From Chaetomium olivaceum (lineage: Eukaryota > Ascomycota > Sordariomycetes > Sordariales > Chaetomiaceae): DNA of 64,000 bases. The translations under genes and the position numbers were made by a program. Positions 11,231 through 21,067 of the stretch are shown one piece after another (position 1 is the stretch's first letter; each line of letters begins with the position of its first letter). The notes beneath the pieces are model-generated. The model was not told the DNA's origin and ran no database searches. It saw only the letters and a program-made list of their open reading frames with translations. The DNA lies in the NCBI GenBank assembly GCA_039881045.1, contig JAYWVB010000001.1:372001-436000 (forward strand), in the 5' to 3' direction.

Positions 11231-12552
11231 ATGTCTCTGAGCGACCACCCTCGAGCCTACGGCACTGCCGCTCTAACGGTGGCCTTCGTTGCCGGTATAT
11301 TTGTAACGTTGGGGTTCAAAGATCTCTATCCAGAACTGGAGACCCGGTATGAGCGACAAAAGACGAAATCAAGGAGGGGCAGCATTCTTTTCGGACCTGT
11401 CAAACTAGAAGACCGTGAAGGAACCCTTGGGGGAAACCACGACCGTGGCAATGGCATTGTTGAGGGCATCGAAGGCACCATCGGCAACACGCCTCTCATC
11501 AAACTCCGCAGCCTCTCAGAAGCCACCGGCTGCATCATCCTCGCCAAAGCCGAGTTCCTCAACGGCGCTGGCGGCAGCCCCAAGGACCGCGTGGCCCTGA
11601 ACATGATCCAAGTCGCCGAGGAACAGGGCCTCCTCTCCCCGGGCCGCGGCGACACCATCTACGAGGGCACCGTCGGCAGCACCGGCATCTCCCTGGCCGT
11701 GCTAGCCCGCGCCCGGGGCTACAAAGCCCACATCTGCATGCCCGACGACATGGCCATCGAGAAGTCGGACCTGCTGCACCACCTCGGCGCCACCGTCGAG
11801 CGGGTGCCCGTCGCGCCCATCACCGACCCGGGCCACTTCGTCAACCTCGCCCGGACCCGGGCCAAGGAGCACACCGCAGCGTCAGACACACCCTCACGGG
11901 GGTTCTTCGCGGACCAGTTCGAGTCACTCGCCAACTACTCGGCACACATGAAAACCACCGGGCCGGAGATCTACGCGCAGACCGAGGGCCGGCTGGACGC
12001 GTTCGTGGCGGGGGCCGGGACGGGCGGGACGATCGCGGGCGTGGCCAAGCACCTCAAGGAGGAGCGGGGGTTGGAGGGGCGGCTGCGGGTGTGTGCTGGC
12101 AGACCCGCAGGGCAGGGCTGTACAACAAGGTGCGGCACGGGGTCATGTACTCGCCGACGGAGCGCGAGGGCACGCGGCGGCGCACGCAGGTCGACACCAT
12201 GGTCGAGGGCATCGGCATCAACCGCGTGACCGAGAACTTCGAGGCCGGCCGCGGGCTGGTGGATGACGCCGTCAAGGTCACGGATGAGCAGGCCTGCCGC
12301 ATGGCCCGCTGGCTGGTCGAGCATGATGGTGTGTTTGTGGGGAGCAGCAGCGCCGTGAACTGCGTTGCTGCCGTGGTGACGGCGCTCAAGATGCCCAAGG
12401 ACAGCCGGGTCGTGACGATCCTGTGCGATTCTGGGTCGAGGCATCTGAGCAAGTTCTGGAAGCACATCGCGGCGATGGGGCTGGAGGACGAAACGCAGGA
12501 GCAGGATGAGGACTTGCTGGCAGTGCTAGGACTCCAGGACCTTCGGAGGTAA
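11231..12552 (+). CDS. Cysteine synthase-like PLP enzyme with N-terminal membrane anchor, frameshifted
   Basis: Fold-type II PLP enzyme of the O-acetylserine sulfhydrylase/cystathionine beta-synthase group. The start MSLSDHPRAYG is followed by a hydrophobic helix (TAALTVAFVAGIFVTLGF, residues 13-30), then IEGTIGNTPLIKLRSLSEAT, the Schiff-base lysine region GGSPKDRVALNMI, substrate loop EGTVGSTGISLA and the phosphate loop GAGTGGTIAG. The hydrophobic N-terminus matches the second, membrane- or mitochondria-associated fungal paralogue (yeast YGR012W type) rather than soluble cysteine synthase. The frame is disturbed at two nearby points: one extra base at 12088-12095 and two missing bases near 12111-12118; between them the frame reads VLADPQG, as expected. 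Corrected length 440 aa. Substrate is not certain from sequence. Confidence 0.85.
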
Positions 12553-13173
12553 CGACCGAGGCAAGTCAGTGGTACTAGTCGGAGGCAGCTCGGAATTCGG
12601 CTGTACATACAATTAGATTGATACCCAAAGTTGCCCACATGCGGATAGTGTTTGGCGGAACCGGTATTTGGCCGGCATTTGTTCTTGCACCGCGTAATGT
12701 CTGCCGTGTATACACCAGATTATAGAGTTCTCGTTCTTGTCCAACCTAAGGTAAACAAAAAGAAGGATAGCCGCTTCCCAAAATCGGGCATAATTCCACC
12801 CACTGCTCCGGTATTGTGGAGAGCCACCGCAAAAACGTCCTTTCCTTTGACTCCTTAACCGCCTGCATACTCCGTTGCCTGGTCACATATAACGAGGACT
12901 GGACCAGAGTAGAGTGACTGGTTGAGAAGCACGTCTCTACATATACAGGACCACCCCTTCTCAACGGTGACCCAATGGCCCCGTCCCGAAGCTCACCAAC
13001 ATAGCTTCTCATAATGCAAAAACTCCGCGCCGTGACTCCGGAAAAGGCTGAACCCAGCCGTGAAATGCGCCCAAGCCAGAAAGGAGGGCTGTCTCAAAGG
13101 AGATGAAAATAAAGAGGCCCCCATAAGAAAAACCAAAGAAAACCCGAGATGACCATGCGGCACAGCGAATCTA
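12553..13173. other. Convergent spacer
   Basis: 620 bp between the stops of the cysteine synthase-like gene and TFIIS. No supported gene or RNA; presumably 3' untranslated sequence. Confidence 0.45.
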
Positions 13174-14181
13174 CTAAGAAAACTGGACTCTCATGTTAGC
13201 ACGGGCGACACAACTCAGTTACATCAGGGTAAAGGGGCACTTACCTTCCAGCGGTGGCCGCAAACGGTGCACTCGCAAAAGGTCGTCATCGGTTCATCGG
13301 CGGAGCGGGTCTGGGCCTGGCTGTACGAGACCTTCTTCTGCTTGCACTTGCCGCACTGCAGCGAGTCACTAATAGACCTCTGGGCCATGGGCACCTGGGC
13401 CTTGAGCATGTTCTCGCGCTCGAGGGCGGCGTCCCGCTCGCGCTGGGCGTCTGAGGCGAGCTCCTCGTCCGTCATGACGACAAACTTGTCCGGGGTGATG
13501 TCGCCCCGCAACACGCGGCGACCCAGCTCAGCGTTGTCCTTGCGCTTGAGGCTCGTCATGAGCCCCCGGATCTTGTTGCGGTACTCGTTCGTGTCCCCGT
13601 ACGCAGCGAACGCGGCTGCTTCCACCTCCATCACGCGCTGCAGCACCTCCTCGATCGACTCGGTGGCGCGATAGGCGAGGCCGTTGTACAACACTCCGAT
13701 GCTACCGTCGCGTGTCTTGTTGCCCGTCCGGGAGATGTCCACCTTGTCGAGTCGGAAGTGGCGCTTCTCGGGGTCGCCTTCGTACGGGGTGCTGTAGGAG
13801 GTCGAGGGCGGTGCCGGCGAGTCCTTAGGCGTGGGCGGCTTGCCCTGCTCCAGCTTACGCTTCTTGGACTCCTTGATGGCATCCACGTTCTTTCGCCATT
13901 TCGAGACGATCTCGCTGGCCAGTCGGGCAATCTCCTTGTTCGCGTTGTGCCGCAGCTTGCCTACTGCGACACCCGCTTTTGTTGACTGCAGGTCGCCACC
14001 GTGAGAATCCCTCTCAAGGAAGCCAGACGGTCTTGGGCAGACTTACACGAAGCTGTTCCTCGGTCGGCGCTGCGGCATTCTTAAGTTCCTCCAGCAACCC
14101 AATCACGACTGACGGAGGTTCGGCAGCGGCGGCGGCCTTATTCAACGTCTTGACCCTCTTGCTGAGTACTTGGTCATCCAT
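13174..14181 (-). CDS. Transcription elongation factor TFIIS
   Basis: Stimulates RNA cleavage by backtracked RNA polymerase II. Minus-strand exons: 14181-14047, 13985-13245 and a tiny last exon 13182-13174, total 294 aa. Exon 1 and the start of exon 2 encode the N-terminal LW/TFIIS-N helical domain (SEIVSKWRKNV). The central domain includes EKRHFRLDKVDISRT and NKIRGLMTSLKRKDN. The C-terminal zinc ribbon has Cys pairs CGKCK and CTVCG and the catalytic loop RSADEPMTTF with the acidic DE pair. The last exon codes only Phe-Ser-stop; it replaces a read-through tail after RWK and yields the family's usual RWKFS end. The donor of the last intron is GTAAGT and its acceptor CCAG. Confidence 0.93.
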
Positions 14182-15899
14182 TTTGAATATGGACTATGCC
14201 AGGCTTTGGGTATTTCCGTTCCCGGATTCGTCGGCGGCGGTTCAAAGCGAAGAGCAGCAACTAGCAGACGAGTTTTGTTGCTGTTATCTGGAGAGCGCCG
14301 AATCGCAATACTGAGTAGTCGGATATAGCGTAGTATTGGTACACGCAAGAATGCCGAGGCGCGTAAAGAAGATGCGATGTGTGGGGGGTCGGTTCGTTGG
14401 AAGGTGCTGCTTGGAAAAGTGGACGACGTGGAATGGAAGCAAGAAGCAGCTTTCCCGAATTGGCGTCCAGAAAGAGCCCCGTTTTGGCGAGAGTTCTCGC
14501 CTGCCCCACCTCCGCCGCTTTAGGTAAATTCTTGGAAGCTTGTGGAGCATATTATTATCCGAGGTTTATCCGGAGGTTCACTCACTACGACGTACCCTAA
14601 CCCCCTCCACAAATGGCACTTCGAACGTCAGGTCTGTAAGGTATGTATGTGCATGAGTGTACAGTCATGGTCGAAAGTAGAGTCACGTTTTCAAGATTCT
14701 TTTGCTTGAGAATTTGTATGTGGCATTGTATGAGAGGTCATCAATGTGAGCTTGAAGTTTGTGGAGCCGCCCACGTCAACTAAATGAGATGGATAATTGC
14801 CAGCCCATGATGAGTCTGATATAAACTTAACGTCTTTCTATATTTCTCTTTCATTCCTACAAAGATTTTATGCTATATTAACGCATAACTTGTGAGTATC
14901 CTTGAGTGATTCGAGGTTTTATTTTTGCAATGCGACTCGGCTTCTTAAGTTGACCATGAACGTAGTAGTAAATAGTTGAAGCAATCTAGGTAGGTAATTT
15001 GCAACAGCCGAGTCGATCAAAAACGCAGTAAATTGAACTATTTCTTCCATATCAAGTTTTTTTAGGTGAAAGACAAGAAAACGGTGGCATTTTTTGACCG
15101 TTGTCGCTGTTGTCGTCGTCGTCATAACCAGTGACCTGCAGAGCATGGCGATGTAACTCCTTCGGATGTAAAGCTGGAGGTTATGGGACAATATTTGATG
15201 TGGACATGAACCGTCATACAATGCGGTTGCTAAGCGCAGTTCAAACTGCGTTGTCGAAGAAACTGAGCAATACAGATATTCATGATTTGATGAATAACAA
15301 CTTTGCTACATTGTCGAACTTATTGAGCGATAGGACAACAACGTGATAAAGTGATGACCTAAAGATTAAAGGAACGAAAAGGTTAGCACATATATAGACC
15401 GCTAGCCCAGTCTACCTAAGGGAGGTAGGTAAATATATGACTAACTCTAACGTAGTAGTACTATATAGGCCTGGAAGCGTACCTCATTGCAGACTTCCTT
15501 TTCACTTGAGCAGATGACTGGCGGAGGGACATCCTGGAAAGATGGAATGTATTGAAAATCAAATTAATCATTACTACGTTTCTTCTAACCTAGGTATGCA
15601 CCGACCTCCAATACCAATTTGTTCCGAGACTCTATTCTGACAATCTGTACCAGCAACCAATCAATCTGTCGTTTTAAAATTCAAACCCTGCTACGGCATA
15701 CAATCTCAAAATCAATCAATCTTTCCATGCCCAAAAGGGCCTCGCGGGAGACACAAGAAGCATCTCATTCCGGTCAGGGTCCCAATCCGAGAACCCGTCC
15801 GACTCTTCCCCCCGTTCTCCCCTGAAAACCCCCCCGACCCCGCCGTCGCAGCTTCGCCCATCACCGCGTCTGGGCCCAAACTCTTCTGGTCACCCCGCT
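14182..15899. other. AT-rich spacer without recognised genes
   Basis: From about 14640 to 15700 the sequence is markedly more AT-rich than flanking genes, with scattered short motifs repeated (AACGTAGTAGTA at about 14959 and 15449; AGGTAGGTAA near 14989 and 15424). Short open frames carry no domains. It may be decayed transposon or pseudogene sequence, but I cannot assign it. It marks the left edge of the accessory island. Confidence 0.45.
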
Positions 15900-16860
15900 G
15901 ACCCCCCTTGACCGGCTTCCACTCGATGGCGACCGAAATGAGGGAAGCCAGGGCGCCGCGGATTGCCTGGAACCAGACGGGCAAGAAGTAGGTGAGGTTG
16001 ATCAGGGAAGCGTACACCATGAACGACATGCCCCACGAAGCCGCCACGGTGCCTTGCGTGAGGATCCTGGGTGGCATCAGGGCTGCGTCGCCCTTGTAGG
16101 CTTGCCAGGCCATGAAGTTCAAGGTGACGGCACCGGCGCCGGCGAGAAGGCCGACAACCTCGGGACAGAACCATGCCATGCCTTGTGTGGTGAATTCCAG
16201 GGCGAGGAACAACATGATGGGGGCTCCTAGGAGAAGCAAATTTCCGGCTATGTCCAGACCCAGGAGGCGCTCGACAAGACCGCGGCCGGAATTCTGGTTT
16301 TTCTTTGGGTGGAAAAACAGGAGCATCGCCAGGAGTGTAGCACCGCCAAGTGGGAGGTTGACGTACAAGCACCAACGCCAGGACTGTACTATCGTTAGCG
16401 TATCATCTCTCACAAAATCAATTCCGTGGGGCAGCATACCATAAGGTCTGTGAAAACACTACCGAGGAGTGGTCCCGTGGTGGCACCGACACCGAACCTG
16501 GGCTGCGTTAGTTGAAGTGTCTCAAGGGCGATGAAAAGGCTACTTACATTGTACCGACAGCGGCCATGAAGATTGGACGAGACTGAAGTGGGATAGCGGA
16601 TCCGACGACCAGAAAACTGCCCATTAGGAGTCCCGCACTGCCGAAACCAGCGATTGCTCGGCCGACAATGAGGGTGATGGAATTAGGTGCAACGCCGCAG
16701 AGCAGGGAACCGACTTCGAAGAGGAATAGGGCTAGCAGGTAGGCCTTCTTGATTGAAAAGAGCGTGAAGACGCGGCCAAAATATTGGCTAGAAGGCGCAC
16801 ACCGTAAGTAGATAGGCCGAGCCATAGCATCCGATATCCAAGGTGGATTTAAATTCATAT
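15900..16860 (-). pseudogene. MFS transporter (DHA2/14-TM efflux type) fragment
   Basis: On the minus strand, 16860 down to about 15900 encodes the middle of a major facilitator of the DHA2 class: YEFKSTLDIGCYGSAYLLT, then YFGRVFTLFSIKKAYLL, LIVGRAIAGFGSAGLLMGSF (motif C-like region), FGVGATTGPLLGSVFTD and SWRWCLYVNLPLGG, ending in YFLPVWFQAIRG. Two introns with good splice sites persist (16548-about 16499; about 16438-16385). Defects: an in-frame TAG where the family has CAG (after LLTVCAF), a frameshift just after it, a Trp-to-Cys change in the DIGWYGS motif, no start codon on this piece, and loss of the last transmembrane helices. Such pumps export fungal toxins or drugs. Its 5' end abuts a LINE insertion. 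Confidence 0.82.
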
Positions 16861-16870
16861 ATAATATATA

Positions 16871-19800
16871 GACAGCGAGGCCGCCCGTCAACCATTGACC
16901 ACTTCTGGACGTCAGAAAACCTCCAAACAGTATACTACGGAGAAGAGTGTCGTGGAAAGTCGGACCACTACCCACAGGTGCTCGAGGTCGGGGGAGGGCA
17001 TGGGCCGAGGCCAACCCAACCAGACGGCTGGGCCTGGAAGAAGATGGACAAGGAGAGGGTGAAGGCTGAATCAACGTTACTGTGCAAGGCTATGGGACTC
17101 ACAGACCCGGGACCGAACGGGCTACTGGCCAGGATCCGAACAGTCGAGGGCCTTGACAGAGCTTTCGACAGCCTGGTTGGGTGGCTCACCTGGGTCGCAG
17201 GGGAAAGTACTCCGCGGAAGAAGGGAGCTGCGGCTATAGCTCTCCTTGGTGGACTGCGGAGGTGCAACAGGCCGCCCGGGAGGCCCGGAGGGCAGAAAGG
17301 CTGGCGAAGGAGACTCGGGCAGAGTACTGTTGGGAGGAGCTTGGCGAGAGGCTCAGGGACCTTGCCAGATAACACGTGAAGCGCGGACGAGGGCTGGAGG
17401 AACAATCTGCAGGACGCAAGCGAGGCAGAGAAGCCTGACCGGATCTGGAGACTGGAAAGATGGGCTAGGCTACGGAGCTTTTTGCCGCCCGAACCACCGA
17501 GGCTACCGGCATTTAAGGACTCGTCCGGGCGGGTAACAGCCGAAACGCATGACCAGAAGGCCAGCGCACTAGCCGAGAGGTTCTTCCCGGACCCTCCGGC
17601 CAACCTAACGGACGTGGAAGACCAAGCCTTCCTGGCAGCTGGAACCCGGGCTTCGACGTCTCTCAGGCAGTGACACCGACCGAGGTCACGAAGGCAATAG
17701 GAGGAGCAAGCCCCTGGAAGGCGCCAGGGGAGGACCTGCTGCCGATGGGTCTTCTGAAGGCGTGTGGAACATCACTGGCTGAAGTGCTCGCCGTATTAGT
17801 GACGAGATGCCTGGAACTGGGATGGTTTCCCAACCGCTTTAAAAGGGCAAGGACCGTAGTACTACCGAAGCCGGGAAAGGCACCGCCAGTGTATCAGACC
17901 CCGGGGGGATATAGGCCCATTGCGCTGCTGCCAACCCTAGGGAAGGTAATAGAGTCAGTGGTCGCCAAAAAGGTCACTCAAGCGGCAGAAGCCAACGGCC
18001 TGTTACCAGACGAACAGATGGGAAACAGGGCACATCGCTCCACAGAGCTGGCTGTCCGGCTAGTAGTAGCCCAGGTCCAGGAGGCGTGGAGACAGAAGGC
18101 CGCGGCGTCCCTACTGCAACTCGACATTTCAGGAGCCTTTGACACGGTCAACCACACCCGATTGCTAGCAACGCTGCGGGAAATGGGCTACCCGAGGTGG
18201 CTAGTCCTCTGGACGAAAGACTGGTTGACGGGCCGCGAGGCCACCCTCCTTTTTGACGGCAAGGCAGCGGCACCGACGGCAGTTCGGGCAGGGGTCCCCC
18301 AAGGCTCACCCCTTTCCCCTGTCCTCTTCATCCTCTACATTTCCTCACTATACAAGCAGCTAAAAGACGAACACCCTCACTTGGCTATAGCGGGGTTTGC
18401 GGATGACACCAACCTCATGGTATTCGGTCGTAACCCCGAGGCTAACGTCCGGCAACTAGAGGCGGCGTGGGAAACGTGTCTACGATGGGCCGACAGTCGG
18501 GGGATGAAGTTTGCCCCGGAAAAGAGCGAACTCATCCATTTCAACAAGGGACGACGGCAGTGGACAAACGAGCTAAACCTCACCAACCCAGGGGGGCACC
18601 AGCCCCGTCAGACCGACGGAGTCTGCCAGGTTCCTGGGAGTCTGGCTGGACCGGAAGCTCAACTGGAAAGCCCACCTTGCGGCGGTGGAAAAGAAAATGA
18701 AGACCCAGAGCTACGCACTGTCGAGAATAGCGGCGAAAACGTGGGGACCAGGGCTAGCCAAAGCGCGAGAAGTGTACACAAAGTGCATCCGGTCAGCGCT
18801 GGCCTATGGCGCATCGTCGTTCCACATCCCCACGGACGTGGAAGGCGAGCCGGTAAGGAAAGGCATCACCGGGGCCCTCGGGAAGGTCCAGAACAAAAGC
18901 TTGCGGATTGTGGCGGGAGCCTTCAAGCCACTCCCATTCGCAACCTCGAGACGGAGACGTGGGTGCCACCGTTAGACCTGTATTTCAACAAACGGCTTGC
19001 AGACTTTGAAACCAGACTCCAGCGAACCGACCTGGACGACGGCCAGGGCGGCAAGAACCGCAGGGGGGATCATTCTCACTGCCTGTCGCAAGATACAGCA
19101 GAGGCTCCGCCCGAGGAGCGGCAACAGGGGCCGGCGCGAACCGTGGGACTGCAGGAGCCCACGGCAGTGGAGAAAGCCGCGAGCACGATCGCGCGCTGGA
19201 CGGGGGGAGCCGCAGACACGGACAGTGTGGTAGAGGACGCCTGGAGAGCGAGGTGGCTGAAGGAAGGAGACGGCAGAGCAGTCATCAGACCGGCGGACGA
19301 CTTGACCATCAGCGGGAGACGCTGTTCCGGACGAAACCCTAAGACGACACGACGGCCTGACAAGGCGAAGAGCTCTCTGCTGGTCCAGATCCGGACAGGG
19401 GCAGTAGGCCTACGGGACTTTCTGTTTACACGGGAGTCCCAGAGGTCCTAACGCCCGCCTGCCAGTGCGGCGAGGGACGGGAGACTGCCGAACACCTGGT
19501 GTGTGGTGTTTGGCTCCACCGCTGACTCGAAGATGGGAGAGAACTGATATTCGAACGCGACGGGACTTTTACTCTGTTCTACACGGTATTGATCCTACAT
19601 CGGCACGGCTCGCGGGGAGGGTCCTGGAATGGCTAATGGACTCAGGGAGGCTGATATGTTCAGTTTGGCCAGGAGGCTTGAGCTGGAAGCGGCGGCCTAG
19701 CACGCACCTCCCTCGGAGGCCAGGAGGCCTCCTCTCTTTGTATACGCAGGCTCACGCACATGTACTTTCCTTAACTGTCGGTATGGGTTTTTCATCCGGC

Positions 19801-19891
19801 CCGCGAGGGCGCGGTTTTCCTGTACATTAAATAGCTGAGGGTCCGGCACGCCTTAGGGCATAGCGGAGTATGAATAATAATAATAATAATT
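16871..19891 (+). mobile_element. 5'-truncated LINE-type (Tad-like) non-LTR retrotransposon, decayed
   Basis: Read on the plus strand the element begins inside the endonuclease domain (STIDHFWTSENL ... KSDHYPQV), passes a linker (SSPWWTAEVQQAAREARRA), then a full reverse transcriptase and a C-terminal Cys/His finger (CQCGEGRETAEHLVCG), and ends in a (TAA)n tail at about 19871-19890. These are features of Tad-clade LINEs of ascomycetes. ORF1 and most of the endonuclease are absent, as expected of incomplete reverse transcription, and several frameshifts break the coding sequence, so it is inactive. A possible target duplication (TATAATATATA at 16860-16870 and TATAATGTATA at 19903-19913) has one mismatch and lies 12 bp past the tail, so it is weak. 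Confidence 0.88.
17670..18590 (+). pseudogene. Reverse transcriptase domain of the LINE
   Basis: Longest open frame of the element. RT blocks in order: SPWKAPGEDLLPMGLLKA, GYRPIALLPTLGKVIE, LLQLDISGAFDTVNHTRLL, AGVPQGSPLSPVLFILYI and the catalytic FADDTNLMVFG with both Asp residues intact. After the block ELIHFNKGRR the frame shifts near 18590-18600, and the RNase H-like and zinc-finger parts continue in other frames to about 19500. It once copied LINE RNA at nicked target DNA; as it stands it cannot encode a complete protein. Confidence 0.85.
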
Positions 19892-20368
19892 ATGAGACTA
19901 GCTATAATGTATACGAGAAACCCTGCGACGAAATCATCTTACTCCAGGACTAAGTCTCCACCATCCTTAGGAGAGGTTTCAGGCTGACGATGAAGTTGAC
20001 TCTGGCGGAACAGACTCGTTTTCCTCGTCGCTATCCTCCGAAAAGGTAGAGGTTTCGGACCCAGGCGATGGTGTAAGCGATGGTGTCCACGGTGGTGTCG
20101 ACAATGGTGTCCACGGCGGTGTCGACGGTGATGTGGACAACGGTGTCGACGATGGTGTCCATGATGGTGTCGACAATGGCGTCCACGGTGGTGTCGACAA
20201 TGGTGTCGACGATGGTGTCGACGGTGATGTGGACAATGGTGTCGACGGTGGTGACGACGGGGGCGGCGACGGGGGTGTCGACGGTGGTGTCGACGGTGGT
20301 GGTGGCAGCATTTCGCTTTTTACCTTTGGATCAAAGGGCGATGGCCGTGATGGGACATCGGCAGCCAT
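19892..20368 (-). pseudogene. Candidate N-terminal piece of the interrupted MFS gene
   Basis: The minus-strand frame starts MAADVPSRPSPFDPKVKSE at 20368, runs through Ser/Thr/Pro repeats and an acidic stretch (EDSDEENESVPP), and ends in a stop at 19979. In another frame the DNA continues PETSPKDGGDLVLE, then after a stop AGFLVYIIASLI just before the LINE tail. The order and strand match a transporter N-terminal tail plus first transmembrane helix, and the remainder resumes on the far side of the LINE at 16860. This is an inference from colinearity; the pieces need frameshifts to join and the frame could be fortuitous. Confidence 0.35.
20066..20308. repeat. 12-bp-unit minisatellite
   Basis: About twenty imperfect tandem copies of a 12-base unit, typically GGTGTCGACGAT or GGTGTCCACGGT. 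On the minus strand the units translate to Ser-Thr-Pro-rich tetrapeptides (STPP, WTPL, STPS). Unit length divisible by three keeps any frame open, so ORFs across it are not by themselves evidence of a gene. Confidence 0.9.
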
Positions 20369-21067
20369 ATCTCGTTAAACTTGAGATAACCACGCGAAGA
20401 AGAGGGGGGAGCGTTGAGCTCGGGTCTAAGTTTCGTCGTTGGTAAATATCTTAAGAGCTAGTCTGTTAGACTTAGAAGAAGATACTATGATGTGAATAAT
20501 ACAAATAAAAGTATCGATGCAAGAAGGAAAAAAGTCAAGAACTGCCTGTCCCTCACTGAGAATTTATAGACCGATATCTGATGCCCGTGCGGCGTGCTGA
20601 TTCTACGCAAACTCTAAAAGAAGCTTTCAATATCGAAGGGAGCAACATGAGTTTAGGCCATGCGTCTGTTCACAGCATCTGAGCGTCATACAAACGCACG
20701 GCACCGCTACCTAAACCCCTATCATCAATGAGGTTCGGCCCCCATCTACATACAGGGCGATGGTATGTGCTCGCCTGCCTAGACCAGGTCTTATCGCCTG
20801 TGTGTAAGATAGATAGGGATATGAAAACATATTGCCACTATGATTTTAGGTTTGAAGTCAAAGCGTTGCCGTGAAATATTGGAGAATCAGCATCAGCACG
20901 GTCTCCCGATTTCGTGGTATAAGAAGCCGGCCCACCACATCCTTTCTCCTCCTTCTTTTCTTCCTTCATCCAACACCAACCATTTCTTTTTCATTCCTTT
21001 CTAGTTTTTCTTTTCCTTTGCCCAACTCCAACACTTAATTGTTGCCCGCTGTAGACCATCAGCGAGT
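20369..21067 (+). promoter_or_regulatory. Upstream region and core promoter of the P450 gene
   Basis: The last 150 bases show a TATA-like GTATAAGA at about 20917, followed by a long CT-rich tract (20941-21010) before the ATG at 21068, a common arrangement in expressed fungal genes. The remainder shows no supported gene. Confidence 0.5.

Noticed and set aside
14940..15490. Possible MITE marked by repeated AACGTAGTAGTA and AGGTAGGTAA motifs
   Set aside because: The motifs are in direct, not inverted, orientation and too short to define an element.
16871..19891. LTR retrotransposon or DNA transposon
   Set aside because: No LTRs or terminal inverted repeats; endonuclease, RT type and (TAA)n tail identify a LINE.
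20080..20445. Val/Ser/Thr repeat ORF on the plus strand
   Set aside because: Produced by the 12-base minisatellite, which keeps several frames open.
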